From Begonia masoniana (lineage: Eukaryota; Streptophyta; Magnoliopsida; Cucurbitales; Begoniaceae), in contig CM039502.1 of assembly GCA_022432975.1 (NCBI GenBank), positions 9,591,151-9,655,150 of the forward strand: DNA of 64,000 nucleotides, given 5' to 3'. The position numbers were made by a program, and so were the translations under genes. Within the stretch, counting starts at the first letter, position 1. The number at the start of each line of letters is the position of its first letter. Positions 1 to 11,907 of this stretch are shown here, piece after piece. The notes under the pieces are model-generated. The model had not been told where the DNA came from. It made no database searches and saw only the letters and a program-made list of their open reading frames with translations.

Positions 1-310
1 TCTGGAGATTTGATAGGTTAGCCAAAATTTTAAAAACAGCCAGTAATGTGGCTGAATTCATTCTGTAATTATCCTCTCATCACAAGAAATCCTATTATAG
101 CAAGTGAACGTAAATTTACCATTGAAAGTGAACCACTTAAAGCCTATGCTATTTTTTGTCATTACTTTTACTGTTCTTGAAAATAAGTCAGGCTTCGAGT
201 CCCACGAAAGTTTATCTTACCATGGCAAGAAATGCCATATTATTACAACTACTAAAAACAAAAAAGGACGTTAAGAGGTTGGTTCAGATGACTGCAATGT
301 AGTACATTAC

Positions 311-624
311 CTCTTTGGGTTGACCATTTCGACCACCAATTGTAGTTACAATAATGTGGCCCGTTTCTGTACCATTTCCATCTACCATAGATGCTTCCAT
401 TTCCTAAATTAATGATTTTCACAAAGCAACAATAAAAATCTCTCAAAACAAATTAAGAAAAGGAAGAAACCAATTCATCTCTGGAAGTGTGAGAGGCCAA
501 CCTTTTCAGTCTTTTCATCCCTAATTTTCATTTCATTTATTTCCTCAGGGAGCTTATCAACTAACATTGAGCTACCGCCAGGTTTCTCCACCGCAGGAGC
601 AAATCTCATAGCAGAAGAAGCCAT
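311..624 (-). CDS. GSK3/SHAGGY-like protein kinase, first two coding exons (runs off left edge)
   Basis: The first coding exon is 624-502 (ATG at 624-622, 41 codons) and the second is 403-311 (31 codons), joined in phase 0 by a GT-AG intron (501-404). The 72 residues contain [15 protein letters not shown] followed by [20 protein letters not shown], the conserved N-terminal lead-in of group-I plant shaggy kinases (ASK alpha/gamma/epsilon, MSK-1 type). These are cytosolic/nuclear serine/threonine kinases of brassinosteroid and stress signalling. The catalytic domain should start in the next exon, left of the window; bases 1-310 read as intron. A 5'UTR exon lies upstream with donor CAG/GTATGG at 1498/1497 and acceptor TTAG/GC just before the ATG (exon begins at 631). 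The family is clear; the exact paralogue is not. Confidence 0.88.
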
Positions 625-631
625 GTATTGC

Positions 632-1497
632 CTAACGTTCAAAAAGTAAGATGGTAGTCCTCAAAAGGCAAAGTTTATATTAAAAGGGGTGACAGTGACT
701 GTCATTCAAAAAATATAGAATAGTAAAAACCTAACAACCGAAACAATGGTTCGTGCCATTCATCGAGTACAAGAACATTCACTTCTGAAACACAATACAG
801 CTTCAGACTTGTGGATGGAGTCATAAAATAATGATGTAAAGATTTCAACACTCATAAAAATAAATTGTTTTACAACACGTCATAAAATAATGATGTAAAG
901 ATTTCAACCCTCATAAAAATAAATTGTTTTACAACACGATTCCACATGCCTATTGCTACCCTGATTGAAGAGCTACTATAAAACGTAAAAGTACCAGAAA
1001 TCTAGACAATTTTTATGCAAGAAACTAAAAAGCACTTCGAGATCATAACATATTGGTATTAGATATAAAAAATGCAAGTTCAATCTAAAACTCAATAACG
1101 GCTAAGACCCCACAAAGTTTGCTACTTTGAAGCTGGCTTAAGAAATTTGTCCTATTTTCAGTAAAACCTCACTTTTCACGCCTCTTTTCCTACCGTCTCT
1201 CGTCCACCAATCAGACATTTTTGCTTTAATTTAAACATCTTAGCAAGAATTCAAAAACTTGCATCGAACTCACAAAGACAACCAAGACCCTTAAGCTCCA
1301 ATAGGTCGATTAAAGAACACAAATAAGACAAATATCAAGCTCACATCAGCTCAGCTAGCTATCTATTTCCAAAAAAAAAAAAAAAAGAAAAAAGAAAAAA
1401 GCAAATGCAACGACCGAAATAATTTTTGTTCCTTTCCTCCACTTTCTTGGCGGCTAAACAAAATTATTCCCCCGAATACAACACCCAAAATCCATAC
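632..1497 (-). other. 5'UTR intron of the shaggy kinase gene
   Basis: This is the inferred intron between the non-coding first exon and the exon holding the start codon. The donor GTATGG (reverse strand) begins at 1497 and the acceptor AG is at 633-632. A poly-purine tract lies at about 1371-1400 and a 59-bp tandem duplication at 821-938. I see no coding potential. Long 5'UTR introns are common in plant housekeeping kinases. Confidence 0.65.
821..938. repeat. 59-bp tandem duplication (two copies)
   Basis: The two copies (821-879 and 880-938) begin with TCATAAAATAATGATG and end with TTTTACAACACG. They are nearly identical (CAACACTC versus CAACCCTC). They lie inside the shaggy-kinase 5'UTR intron and look like a recent local duplication. 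Confidence 0.9.
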
Positions 1498-1740
1498 CTG
1501 AAGCTGTAGATCGCTCACATCAAGCAAACCTAGCTGCGATCCAAGTAACTCCGGAAAAGAAGAACTAAACTACAAGAAAAATCTTCCGAAAAATATTCGC
1601 ACATCAAACATTCAAGTCTTCGCGATTTCAGCCAAACTTCTTACAGTTCTACCAAAAGAAGAGCTGAAAATTCTTCTTCTCTCGTTCTTCAAGCGGTCTC
1701 TCAGGTCTCCCTTCAGTCTCACCTTCGTTTTTTCGCTTTT
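1498..1740 (-). other. 5'UTR exon and proximal promoter of the shaggy kinase gene
   Basis: A CT/TC-rich leader (forward strand rich in AAGAAG, TTCTTCTTCTC and TCTCAGGTCTCCC) ends at the donor at 1498. The transcription start is not defined by sequence; I place it loosely near 1700-1740. Bases 1741-2141 upstream are AT-rich and show no gene. Confidence 0.45.
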
Positions 1741-2150
1741 TAATATTTCTCCGAACGAACAGAGCGGACGCCAACAAGTTTGGTCAAGTCTAGTTAACTG
1801 TCAGTTTTGATGTCCGCCGTTGACACGTGGTCTACAGTGGTTGGATACGTTGGACACCATGGTCGTTAAAGCGAAATGAGGAACACACATTTATTCTCTG
1901 GTTTCTATTTTTTTAATTTTTCCCATTATTTATTGGCATTAATTACAACATATGTAACTATAATAATTATTATAACATTGATTTTAACACTTTTTTTTTC
2001 AATTTATATACTTAAAATGTTAGTTGAAAAAGTACGTGAATATAAAATGTGACAATAAAAACCATGGGTTAGTTACCATATGTAAATCTCTTCAGCCTTT
2101 AAATCAGAACCAGCTAAACTTATACAATAAGATCAAATAAATAAAATTTA

Positions 2151-2936
2151 GGGTAATTATTAATTTTAATTCTATATTATGCATTTTATTTCTGTTAGCC
2201 CATTGTACTAAATAAATCGGTAGACTAAATCCTGTAGTTTGATTCTGTTATTAGTTTTGATATTCCATCAACAATTTCGTTAAATTCTCATTTAAAAAAT
2301 TATCAAACGATATTGGATTCATTTGAAATTTTTACCACATATTCACTACTTAATGAGAAGATAATCTAGTAATTTTCGTGATTTTTTAACACATGTATGA
2401 TTTATTGTAATTTTATTTTAGTATTTTTAAAAAATATTATAATAAATTATACAAATTTTAGAAAATCACGAAATGTGTTTTATTATCTACCCATAATGTG
2501 GCAAATATGTAGAAAAATTTTCAAATAAATCCAATATTTTTTAGCATTTATTTAAAATTAATTTCAGTTTCTTCTTTACTTTATAAATTAATTTTTAAAC
2601 AAATATCAAACGATATTGAATTTATTTGAAAATTTTTCTACATGTTCAACCGTTGATAATAAAAACTTTTCGTGATTTTCTAATATTTGTATGATTTATT
2701 ATAATATGTTTATAAATTACTAAAATAAACTTACAATAAATTGTACATATGTTAACAAATCACGAAAATTTTCAGATTATCTTCTCATTAAGTAGTGAAT
2801 ATGTAGTAAAAATTTCAAATGAATCCAATATCGTTTGATAATTTTTTAAATGAGGGTTTAACGAAATTGTTAATGGAATATCAAAACTGATAACAGAATA
2901 CAGGACATAGTACATGGTTAAAATCGATAATTACCA
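2151..2936. mobile_element. MITE with long nested inverted repeats, probably Mutator-like
   Basis: A perfect 9-bp duplication, TAAAATTTA, flanks it at 2142-2150 and 2937-2945. The ends pair as GGGTAATTAT / ATAATTACCA. About 170 bp at each end are near-perfect inverted repeats: the left arm around 2225-2395 and the right arm around 2755-2910 share AAAAAATTATCAAACGATAT and AAGTAGTGAATATGTAGT in opposite sense. The interior holds two further degenerate copies of the same module in alternating orientation, so the element is a four-fold head-to-head structure. It has no ORF. The 9-bp target duplication and long TIRs fit MULE-derived MITEs (family inference). Confidence 0.8.
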
Positions 2937-2972
2937 TAAAATTTATTTAGGAAACGGCGTTGTTCCTTAAAC

Positions 2973-3762
2973 TAGGGGTGAACATGGTATGGTTCAGTCC
3001 GGGTCCGAGCAGGAACCAAACCGGACATAAGGATTCAGGATTTTTTTCCCGAATCCCAGAATCGGCCATTTGAAAGACCGGGATCGAACCGAAAATTTCA
3101 GTCCGATCACAGTTTCTCACACCATATTTCTGTTTTTTAATTAAAAAACAGTATTTTTTTTTTTGCTTCTACCTTCTAGTTTCTACTAGTTTAAAACTCT
3201 ATTTAAATTGAATCTACAGAATTTTGCCCACGATAAGAATCTAACAAAAATCAACCTACAAATTTTGCTTCTACTAGTAAATTGCAATATGCACATGAAC
3301 ACATACAGTGAAGGTGAGCAGGTGAGGCGAGCAGTAGCACCTATGGCTAGCAAGCAACTGGCAAGCATCGAGGGGCGAGGGCGAGCAGGCAAGGTGAGCA
3401 GTGACTCACTGCTGGCGAGTAGGCGAGTGTGAGGTTGAGATGAGGTGAGCAGTGAGCGAGCGAGAGGCGAGGACTGAGCAGAGCAAGGAGCAAGTTATGA
3501 TTTCTGCCTTTTGAACCGTGGAACAACAATTTAGGAGGGCTCCTGATGAGTGAAGAGTTAATACTTATTTTAATTTTTTTTTTTTTCTCGGTTTGGCCCC
3601 GTTTTTTGGGGATATGGACCGTGGACTCGACAGAATCCACAGTAGATCTAGTGGGAGGACCGAGAACCATGGTGATGTAGTAGGTTCACATCACATGGAT
3701 AATAGATCAAAACCAGCGGTCCGGTTCAGTTATCGGGAGGCGGTCCGGTCCTGCCACCCCTA
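2973..3762. mobile_element. Non-autonomous hAT element
   Basis: The ends are TAGGGGTG at 2973-2980 and CACCCCTA at 3755-3762, flanked by an exact 8-bp duplication CCTTAAAC (2965-2972 and 3763-3770). Subterminal regions are full of GGTCCGGTTCAGT-type motifs on both sides, as in plant hAT elements. The middle is low-complexity GAGCAGTGAGCGAGCGAG-like sequence. The small ORFs here have no recognisable protein. TIR and 8-bp TSD define the superfamily. Confidence 0.88.
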
Positions 3763-3770
3763 CCTTAAAC

Positions 3771-4255
3771 TATGTCCAACAATCTCTCAGATCTCTTATT
3801 AGTTTTCTTTAAGCGCGTTTTAAGTGCGGGCTCTCGCATGTGGGAGCTGGCAAAATTGCACGAGAGCCCGAGATTGAAAATGTTCTTTGGTGCGAGCTCT
3901 CGCACCTCTTAAGTGTGAGCTTTTATAAATTACGCGAGAATAACTTTTTAAGAGAATACTAAATGGTGAATAGTTTGTCAACATAGCTCTTGTTCGAGGG
4001 CTATTTTATTAATTAATATATTTTTTGTGCGAGTTTGTTGATAACTTCATAGTTTAAGAGCGAGTTTGTTAATGAGCCCGTATTATTTTTACTAATATTT
4101 TCACCTCATGCTTATGATCACTTACAAATTTTGATAAGAAAAGTAAATAAAAAGTTATTTAAGAAACGGCGTCGTTCATTGACCTGCACTAGACGACAGA
4201 CCGTTTTAGTTGGCAAATAGACAACTTGCGCGTAGAAATGAAGGCAACGAAATAA
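3771..4255. other. Intergenic sequence, no gene seen
   Basis: GC-poor sequence with scattered GTGCGAGCTCTCGCAC-like words around 3830-3930. A TATA-like element at 4256-4263 precedes the CT-rich ARF leader at about 4290-4440. Confidence 0.5.
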
Positions 4256-4800
4256 TATAAAATCGCGGGTTTTCAGTCAGATTCTATCCTTTCTATTTGC
4301 TTTTCCCCAAGAGGTGTCGGAGAGAGAGTTCGCTTCATTTCTCTGGATTTGATCAGTTCAGGGTTTCTTTCCGATCTTCAATCATATTTTCCCGTAGATC
4401 GCAGCTCTGATTTGATTTTCTTGACCTACTTCTCGCGTTATCTTTTGTAGCTTCTTTCTTATTTTTTGTAATTGTTGATTTAAACGTGATTCCTTGCTCT
4501 AAATGGCATTTTCTTTTGTTTATATCTTATTTGAGGTTTTTTTTTTAGATTGTAATTGAGACGACGTTAAATCGGTTTTGTTTTCTGAAAAAAGTGCTTT
4601 CAATCTGTTGATTAGGGAATAGGGGAGTAGATTCTGCATAGACTTTCTCTTATTTTGATCTATGGTTGATTAGGGTTGGTTTTCAATTTAGACGACATAA
4701 TTTCGGTTGCTTTTATGGTTATTTGTACCATTTGGAATTTATTCTACGTATCTCACACTAGCTGTGATTCACGTGGAGTTCTTTGATTCGCTGAACTTAA

Positions 4801-6786
<1,986 letters not shown>

Positions 6787-7954
6787 CACAGTTGAGGATT
6801 TTGGCGATGTTGGTTAAGCTTCTTGGGGAAATGTAGGAGATGGTTTGTTTTGCTTTTTTCAATGAACGTTTTGAAGAGACAAGAATGCTTGCCTAGACTT
6901 ATATATATACATAATTGGAGCTGGCGTAACTTCTGAAGCGTAGCTAAATGCTTTTAGCGGTAGTAAAGCTACTATGTCAACTTAAATGAAATGTGGTTGT
7001 ATTTATGACATAATCTTTGTTTATCTTTCTATTGGAAGATTAAAGGGTTAGATATGACACTTGTGGATTTGATCGCAGCAATATATCTATGTGTGCGTAT
7101 TAATACGGTAAGGCATGACTATTTGTGCTCATGAAAGACTCGGATAATTCAGTTTTGCTTGGTGGGTGATTGGATTGATAGGCAGTATAACCAGTCAGCT
7201 AAACTCTTGTAATCGTCTCTCCATTAAATATTGCTAGTGTTTAGAGATTTGATGGACACGTGTATGGATGATCACTGTTGTTATTCTTGTGAGATTCATT
7301 ACTGAAGGAGATGTCAAGAGGTAAAGACTAAGAAGTAAAATTAGAGAGTAAACGCAAGATGATTTTTGTTGAAAAAAATGCTGGAAGAGAAAATAATCTC
7401 TCGAGCGAGGATATTTACCATTAGCTTATTGAAGAAATGTGATCAGATCTTTTAAAATCAGCTACTTTGAGGCGTTTGATTCTTGCCATAGTTGCTTATA
7501 TTATTCAATTTTTAAGAGGTGTTTTGGAGGATAATTATAAGATTGAACAACACAAATGGCTTTCAAGCATAGATGTACAAATGATGAATATAATAAGATC
7601 ACTATCTATTCTCTTTGTCCCTCAAAATGTCTCCGTCAATGATTCATACAAACAAATTAATGATGAATATAGACGTCCAATAGGGTTCAACATTGTCTTC
7701 AGCAATTGTATTTGAAATTTCATGCGAGTCAAAGAGCATTGTGCGGGTAACAAATGAAATAAATTCTATGTTTTATTTTTGACGTGTCATTTATTATTTG
7801 GTATAATTAATATTTTATTTTAATTATTTTTAATAATTGCATAATTCAACAAGTATCCTGGCATATGGTAAAAATGGGAGGATACTTCATATGATGTGTT
7901 CTTATTACGATTTACATTCAACTAAGTTATACATAATGCGTTCGACCAATATGT
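6787..7954. other. ARF 3'UTR and intergenic region
   Basis: Sequence after the ARF stop is AT-rich 3'UTR-like. The 82-codon ORF at 7467-7715 has no recognisable domain and no promoter context, so I do not call it a gene. Near 7786-7850 lies one copy of an AT-rich repeat (GTGTCATTTATTATTTGGTA) that recurs at about 25610, 26870 and 36425. Confidence 0.5.
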
Positions 7955-8026
7955 GGGCATTTGGTCTAGTGGTATGATTCTCGCTTTGGGTGCGAGAGGT
8001 CCCGAGTTCGATTCTCGGAATGCCCC
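7955..8026 (+). tRNA. tRNA-Pro (anticodon TGG)
   Basis: A 72-nt cloverleaf. Acceptor arms GGGCATT (7955-7961) and AATGCCC (8019-8025) pair perfectly, with discriminator C at 8026. The anticodon stem CTCGC/GCGAG encloses loop TTTGGGT, giving anticodon TGG at 7987-7989. The T arm contains GTTCGATTC. No intron and no encoded CCA. A T-run (8027-8031) follows as a Pol III terminator. A and B boxes (TGGTCTAGTGG and GGTTCGA-type) are present. Confidence 0.97.
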
Positions 8027-8500
8027 TTTTTGTTGTTGAAGAATCAATGGAGGTGACGTTTTTAGGGTTCTCTTCCTCAGGTTCGGAGCTGGAGTTGGAC
8101 CATAACTCCCTAAATATTGGATCATACGCTTTCATTTCTCCCTCCTGATTTCTCCCACATTTTCATCTTCTATAATTACTCTCTCTTGATTTTTTATTTT
8201 CCAGCTTGTGATTTCGTTCTCGACGATGTTTTTTGGGGGAGAGTAGTTTGAGCTTTCGTTCTGCGAGGACGAACTCGGTCTGCGCTGGAATTCATACATT
8301 GATTTTATCAGGTCTTTTTTCTGAAATTAATTTTGTTCCTGTGCCTATCTGTTTGTCAATGTAATATTTCTTTAATGGCGTCTTGTACTATTTGAAAACT
8401 TGAAGACGTCATCTATTCCTATTTTTCATTGTCCTCTCGTCTCGTCTCGTTGCAGAACAGTCTCGCTTTTACCAAGAAAGCGTTCTCCTGGATATGAGAT

Positions 8501-11197
8501 TTGTTAAGACCAGCTTCAAAAGCACTGGTTGGCGATGCTACTACTCTTTCACCCGAAGAAGCTGAACTAGAACCTCCAACCGCAGATAGCGAGAAGCGGC
8601 AGGAGACTTCTCATGGCTACGATGAAGGTTACGCTTCTGACTCCGTCTCTGAGGGGAACCAAGAAAATAGGGTGGGGGTTTCTATTAATCTAAAGAGAGA
8701 CTTTGGTTCTGACGAGGTTGGTAGCAGGGGAGCTTTTGGTTGTAGAGATATTAATCTTTCGGTTCTTGTTGAAAGCAGATTCGACGATTCCGAGATTAGA
8801 GGGGCTTCTTGTTTGTTGAAGATGCGAGAAACTGGGAGAGAGGTTAACGTTTTGGGCAGTGGTTCGACTGAGAATTCAGGTGAAGGAAAGTCTGCTGATG
8901 TAAAGAGCATTGGTGGTGATGTTTTGGCAGATCAGGAGAATTATGAGTGCTTGGCCGGAAATGAGGAGGAACTGGATGACACAATTATGAATATTAATGT
9001 TGCAATTAAAGAAGCACGTGAGATCAATGATAATGGGGAAGAAGAGGATTTAGATGAAGAAGGATTTGCGTTTTCTGTCGGAGATTTAGTGTGGGGAAAA
9101 ATTAAGAGCCATCCATGGTGGCCTGGGCAAATTTTTGATCCTTCGGATGCATCAGACTATGCCTTGAAGTTAAAACGGAGGAACAGGCTTCTTGTAGCTT
9201 ACTTTGTTGATGGAACATTTGCTTGGTGTCACCCATCTCAGTTAAAGCCATTTGAGGAGAATTTTGAAGAAATGTCAAGGCAAAGTAATTCGCAGAGTTT
9301 TCATAACGCGGTGGAGGAAGCCATCGATGAGATTGGTAGGATTATGGAGTGGAAAATGATTTGTTCTTGTATTCCAAAAGAGCATTGCGATAGATTAGAT
9401 CAACCTTACGTGCTAAACGCTGGGATCAAGGAAGGGGTTCTCCAGCATGACAGTCAAATCTTGAGTTCAGGTGTTCTTCCGAAGCCTACCCAAATTCTTG
9501 ATGAAGTGAAAGGTATTGCTTGTGGAACTTCTATAAACTGTTTGCTACAACTGAAGAAATTAGAAAGTTGTCTTTCTGCCTTTTATCGGTCAAGAGGGGG
9601 CCATCAGTTGCCTACTTATCAGGAGCCGCTGATGATTGTGGGTCTTGAAGATACTTCAGACAGTAATGCAAGGGATCTTCGGAAAGTTAATGCACTAGGG
9701 CCATTCGAAGAAGATTGGCTTTCATCGCCGTTGAGTTCAAAATTTATCCAACCAGGTAAACCCATGTTGCAAAACTGCCACTCAACTTCAGAATACCGGG
9801 GATATCAAAGAAGGAAGCAGAAAAGCATGGCAGAAATCATGGATTCTGATTTTGGCCGTACAGCTAAAGGCATTAACGAAGATAAGAGCCTTTCTTCCTC
9901 TAAGAGAAGAAAAAGTAGTGTAACTGATAGTCTTGAAAATGAAGCTGATAGTCAAAAAGAGGCTGCTTCTAAAGAAAGGTACATTGAGAGTGGTCAAAGT
10001 GATGAGGAGCAAATTGACAAAAGTTCTCTGTCAAGGGAGAGGAAGAAGAGCAAGTACTTGTCGCCTCCCTTCACAAGCTTGAATAAAGGAAAGACGAGAA
10101 GAGACACTGAAGAGGAGTCCCTTAACATTTCGGAAGGAGTGGCCAAAGCTGCAAGCAATATTGCTGGATCTTCTTCAATTTTAAGGCTCAATGATGAGAT
10201 GTTTCAGAAGAAGTTCCTCGAAGATTTAGACATGGATCACAAGAGATTAGAAAGCTTAGGCCAGCAAACACCAGAACTAGATGAGAATGTGACGATCAAT
10301 CCAATAAGAGTCAAGGCATCCTCAGATAAAGTTTTATCTGAAGTCAGGTCGGTAGCTCTGAATCCTTTATGTCCATTGCGAACCGAGTCCCTTGAAACTG
10401 TTGAAGATTTTATGCCCTTATTTAGAAGTTCAATCTATCGTAATGGGTCTTGTTATAAATTGTACAACAGACATCGGTCTGGTAGAAAGAGAAAAAATCC
10501 AAATTTGGAGCAAGGGTCTCTGTATAAGGATCAAAATCAAAGAGTCGGACCTTCATCTGAGAAGAAGAAGGTCAGAAAGAGCAAGAGAGTGAAATTGGAT
10601 GAGGCAGAGCAAGAAGCTGGAAGTCAGGCAGCAAAATCAGCCAAGTCCAAACCGAAGAAATTTGACGGAATGCCCAAGTCGAAGACTGACGATAATGCGA
10701 ACGAGGAAAACAATTCACCTGCCTTACTTTTTGTGACATTTGGTCCTGGATCTTCGTTGCCCTCCAAAGCCGATCTTCTCAAAATATACAGCAAGTTTGG
10801 TACTCTCGATGAAGCTGAAACAGAGATGTTCCATCAGAACTTGTGTGCTAAGGTTGTATTTCTTAGGATTTCTGATGGGGAAGAAGCTTTTAACAGCTCA
10901 CAGAAAGTTGACCCATTTGGAGCGTCCAAAGCCACCTTTCGACTTCGATATTCTCTTCCATCATCGAAAACTCAAGCACCGAGCAAACGACCGCAACCAG
11001 AAGCATCTCCTCCCTCCGCCGAGCAGTCCTCGGAAGGCGGGGCCTTCCAAAGCCAACTCCAGTTCATAAAAAAGGAGCTTGAAAAGTTGACCTCCATGGT
11101 GGAGAATTCAGATGGGAAAGTATCTCCGGATATGAAACTGAAACTACACGGAGAGATGAAAAAACTTTTGGACGAGGTAGGCAGAATGGTATCGTAG
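8501..11197 (+). CDS. PWWP-domain chromatin protein (PDP-like), start codon unclear
   Basis: One open frame of 898 codons with no intron. The PWWP domain is at residues about 190-290 (FSVGDLVWGKIKSHPWWPG, then AYFVDGTFAWCHPSQLKPF). A long acidic/basic disordered middle contains KKKVRKSKRVK and SKRRKSS nuclear-localisation-like clusters. A C-terminal RRM-like segment (residues about 745-825: LLFVTFGPGSSLPSKADLLK) and a terminal coiled coil follow. This order is typical of plant PWWP/PDP proteins that bind histone-modifying complexes. A leader exon ends at 8311 (intron 8312-8455). The frame has no ATG before residue 108 (8822) and a TGA at 8495-8497; an ATG at 8494 lies one base out of frame, so the true start is probably there with a one-base indel in the TTT that follows. 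The stop is TAG at 11195-11197; 3'UTR follows to about 11450. Confidence 0.88.
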   Translation: MLRPASKALVGDATTLSPEEAELEPPTADSEKRQETSHGYDEGYASDSVSEGNQENRVGVSINLKRDFGSDEVGSRGAFGCRDINLSVLVESRFDDSEIRGASCLLKMRETGREVNVLGSGSTENSGEGKSADVKSIGGDVLADQENYECLAGNEEELDDTIMNINVAIKEAREINDNGEEEDLDEEGFAFSVGDLVWGKIKSHPWWPGQIFDPSDASDYALKLKRRNRLLVAYFVDGTFAWCHPSQLKPFEENFEEMSRQSNSQSFHNAVEEAIDEIGRIMEWKMICSCIPKEHCDRLDQPYVLNAGIKEGVLQHDSQILSSGVLPKPTQILDEVKGIACGTSINCLLQLKKLESCLSAFYRSRGGHQLPTYQEPLMIVGLEDTSDSNARDLRKVNALGPFEEDWLSSPLSSKFIQPGKPMLQNCHSTSEYRGYQRRKQKSMAEIMDSDFGRTAKGINEDKSLSSSKRRKSSVTDSLENEADSQKEAASKERYIESGQSDEEQIDKSSLSRERKKSKYLSPPFTSLNKGKTRRDTEEESLNISEGVAKAASNIAGSSSILRLNDEMFQKKFLEDLDMDHKRLESLGQQTPELDENVTINPIRVKASSDKVLSEVRSVALNPLCPLRTESLETVEDFMPLFRSSIYRNGSCYKLYNRHRSGRKRKNPNLEQGSLYKDQNQRVGPSSEKKKVRKSKRVKLDEAEQEAGSQAAKSAKSKPKKFDGMPKSKTDDNANEENNSPALLFVTFGPGSSLPSKADLLKIYSKFGTLDEAETEMFHQNLCAKVVFLRISDGEEAFNSSQKVDPFGASKATFRLRYSLPSSKTQAPSKRPQPEASPPSAEQSSEGGAFQSQLQFIKKELEKLTSMVENSDGKVSPDMKLKLHGEMKKLLDEVGRMVS

Positions 11198-11503
11198 ATG
11201 AGGAAGTCTTCTAGTGTTATTCTGCCTGCAAAGAGTCTCATTTTGGTGATATAGATACATACATAGCCTAGTTGATCCACAATATCAATTGTTTAGAATT
11301 TAGAGAAGAATTGTGCTGTTTTAGCCGTGAGAATGTGGGGTGTTGATGTATGTAGCTTGTGTATGAATTTACATTATACCAATGGTTTTACCTCTGTGCT
11401 GACGTTGACAGCTTTGGATATGCAGAAATCTTCAACATTGTCAACCCCTCTTTCAAGAAACCTATTTTATTTGGAGTATGATATATTTTTAATTCTCCAG
11501 TTT

Positions 11504-11873
11504 TGATGCGGTGATCTATTAAACTTCAAAGGCCTATAACTTTTACTATGAGCATCTGTTTTGGGCTGTCAAAATATCAAATCGAAGTTCTCTCTAAGGC
11601 TCACACATTCAAAGATTTTATGAAGATTTTATAAGCCTTCAAATCCGCTTCAAATCTTCAAATCAGCTTCAAATCTTCATTTAAAGATTTTATGAATATT
11701 TTATGCATTATTTGATTTTATTTTAATTTTCTTAGTTAGTTAACTATTTTATTTAAAGTTGTATTTCGAATTCAGAAGAATTCAATTATTATTCAAGATT
11801 CAGAAAATTAGGGTTTCTCTTGGTTTCTCTTGCGAGAGAGTTTTTTCGTTCGTTCCTGCATCCCGCTGCGTCA
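11504..11873 (+). repeat. 5' LTR of the Gag-protease element
   Basis: 370 bp, TG...CA. It contains AGCATCTGTTTTGGGCTGTC and ends at CCCGCTGCGTCA, directly before the tRNA-Met primer site. Confidence 0.93.
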
Positions 11874-11907
11874 GGTGGTATCAGAGTTGTTTTCAGTTCA
11901 GTCTGCG

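Noticed and set aside
252..446. 64-codon minus ORF
   Set aside because: Out-of-frame reading across the second coding exon of the shaggy kinase.
3186..3802. Short ORFs on both strands with Leu/Ser-rich or Arg-rich peptides
   Set aside because: They lie in the low-complexity core of a non-autonomous hAT element.
7467..7715. 82-codon plus ORF between ARF and tRNA
   Set aside because: No known domain, unusual composition and no conserved context.
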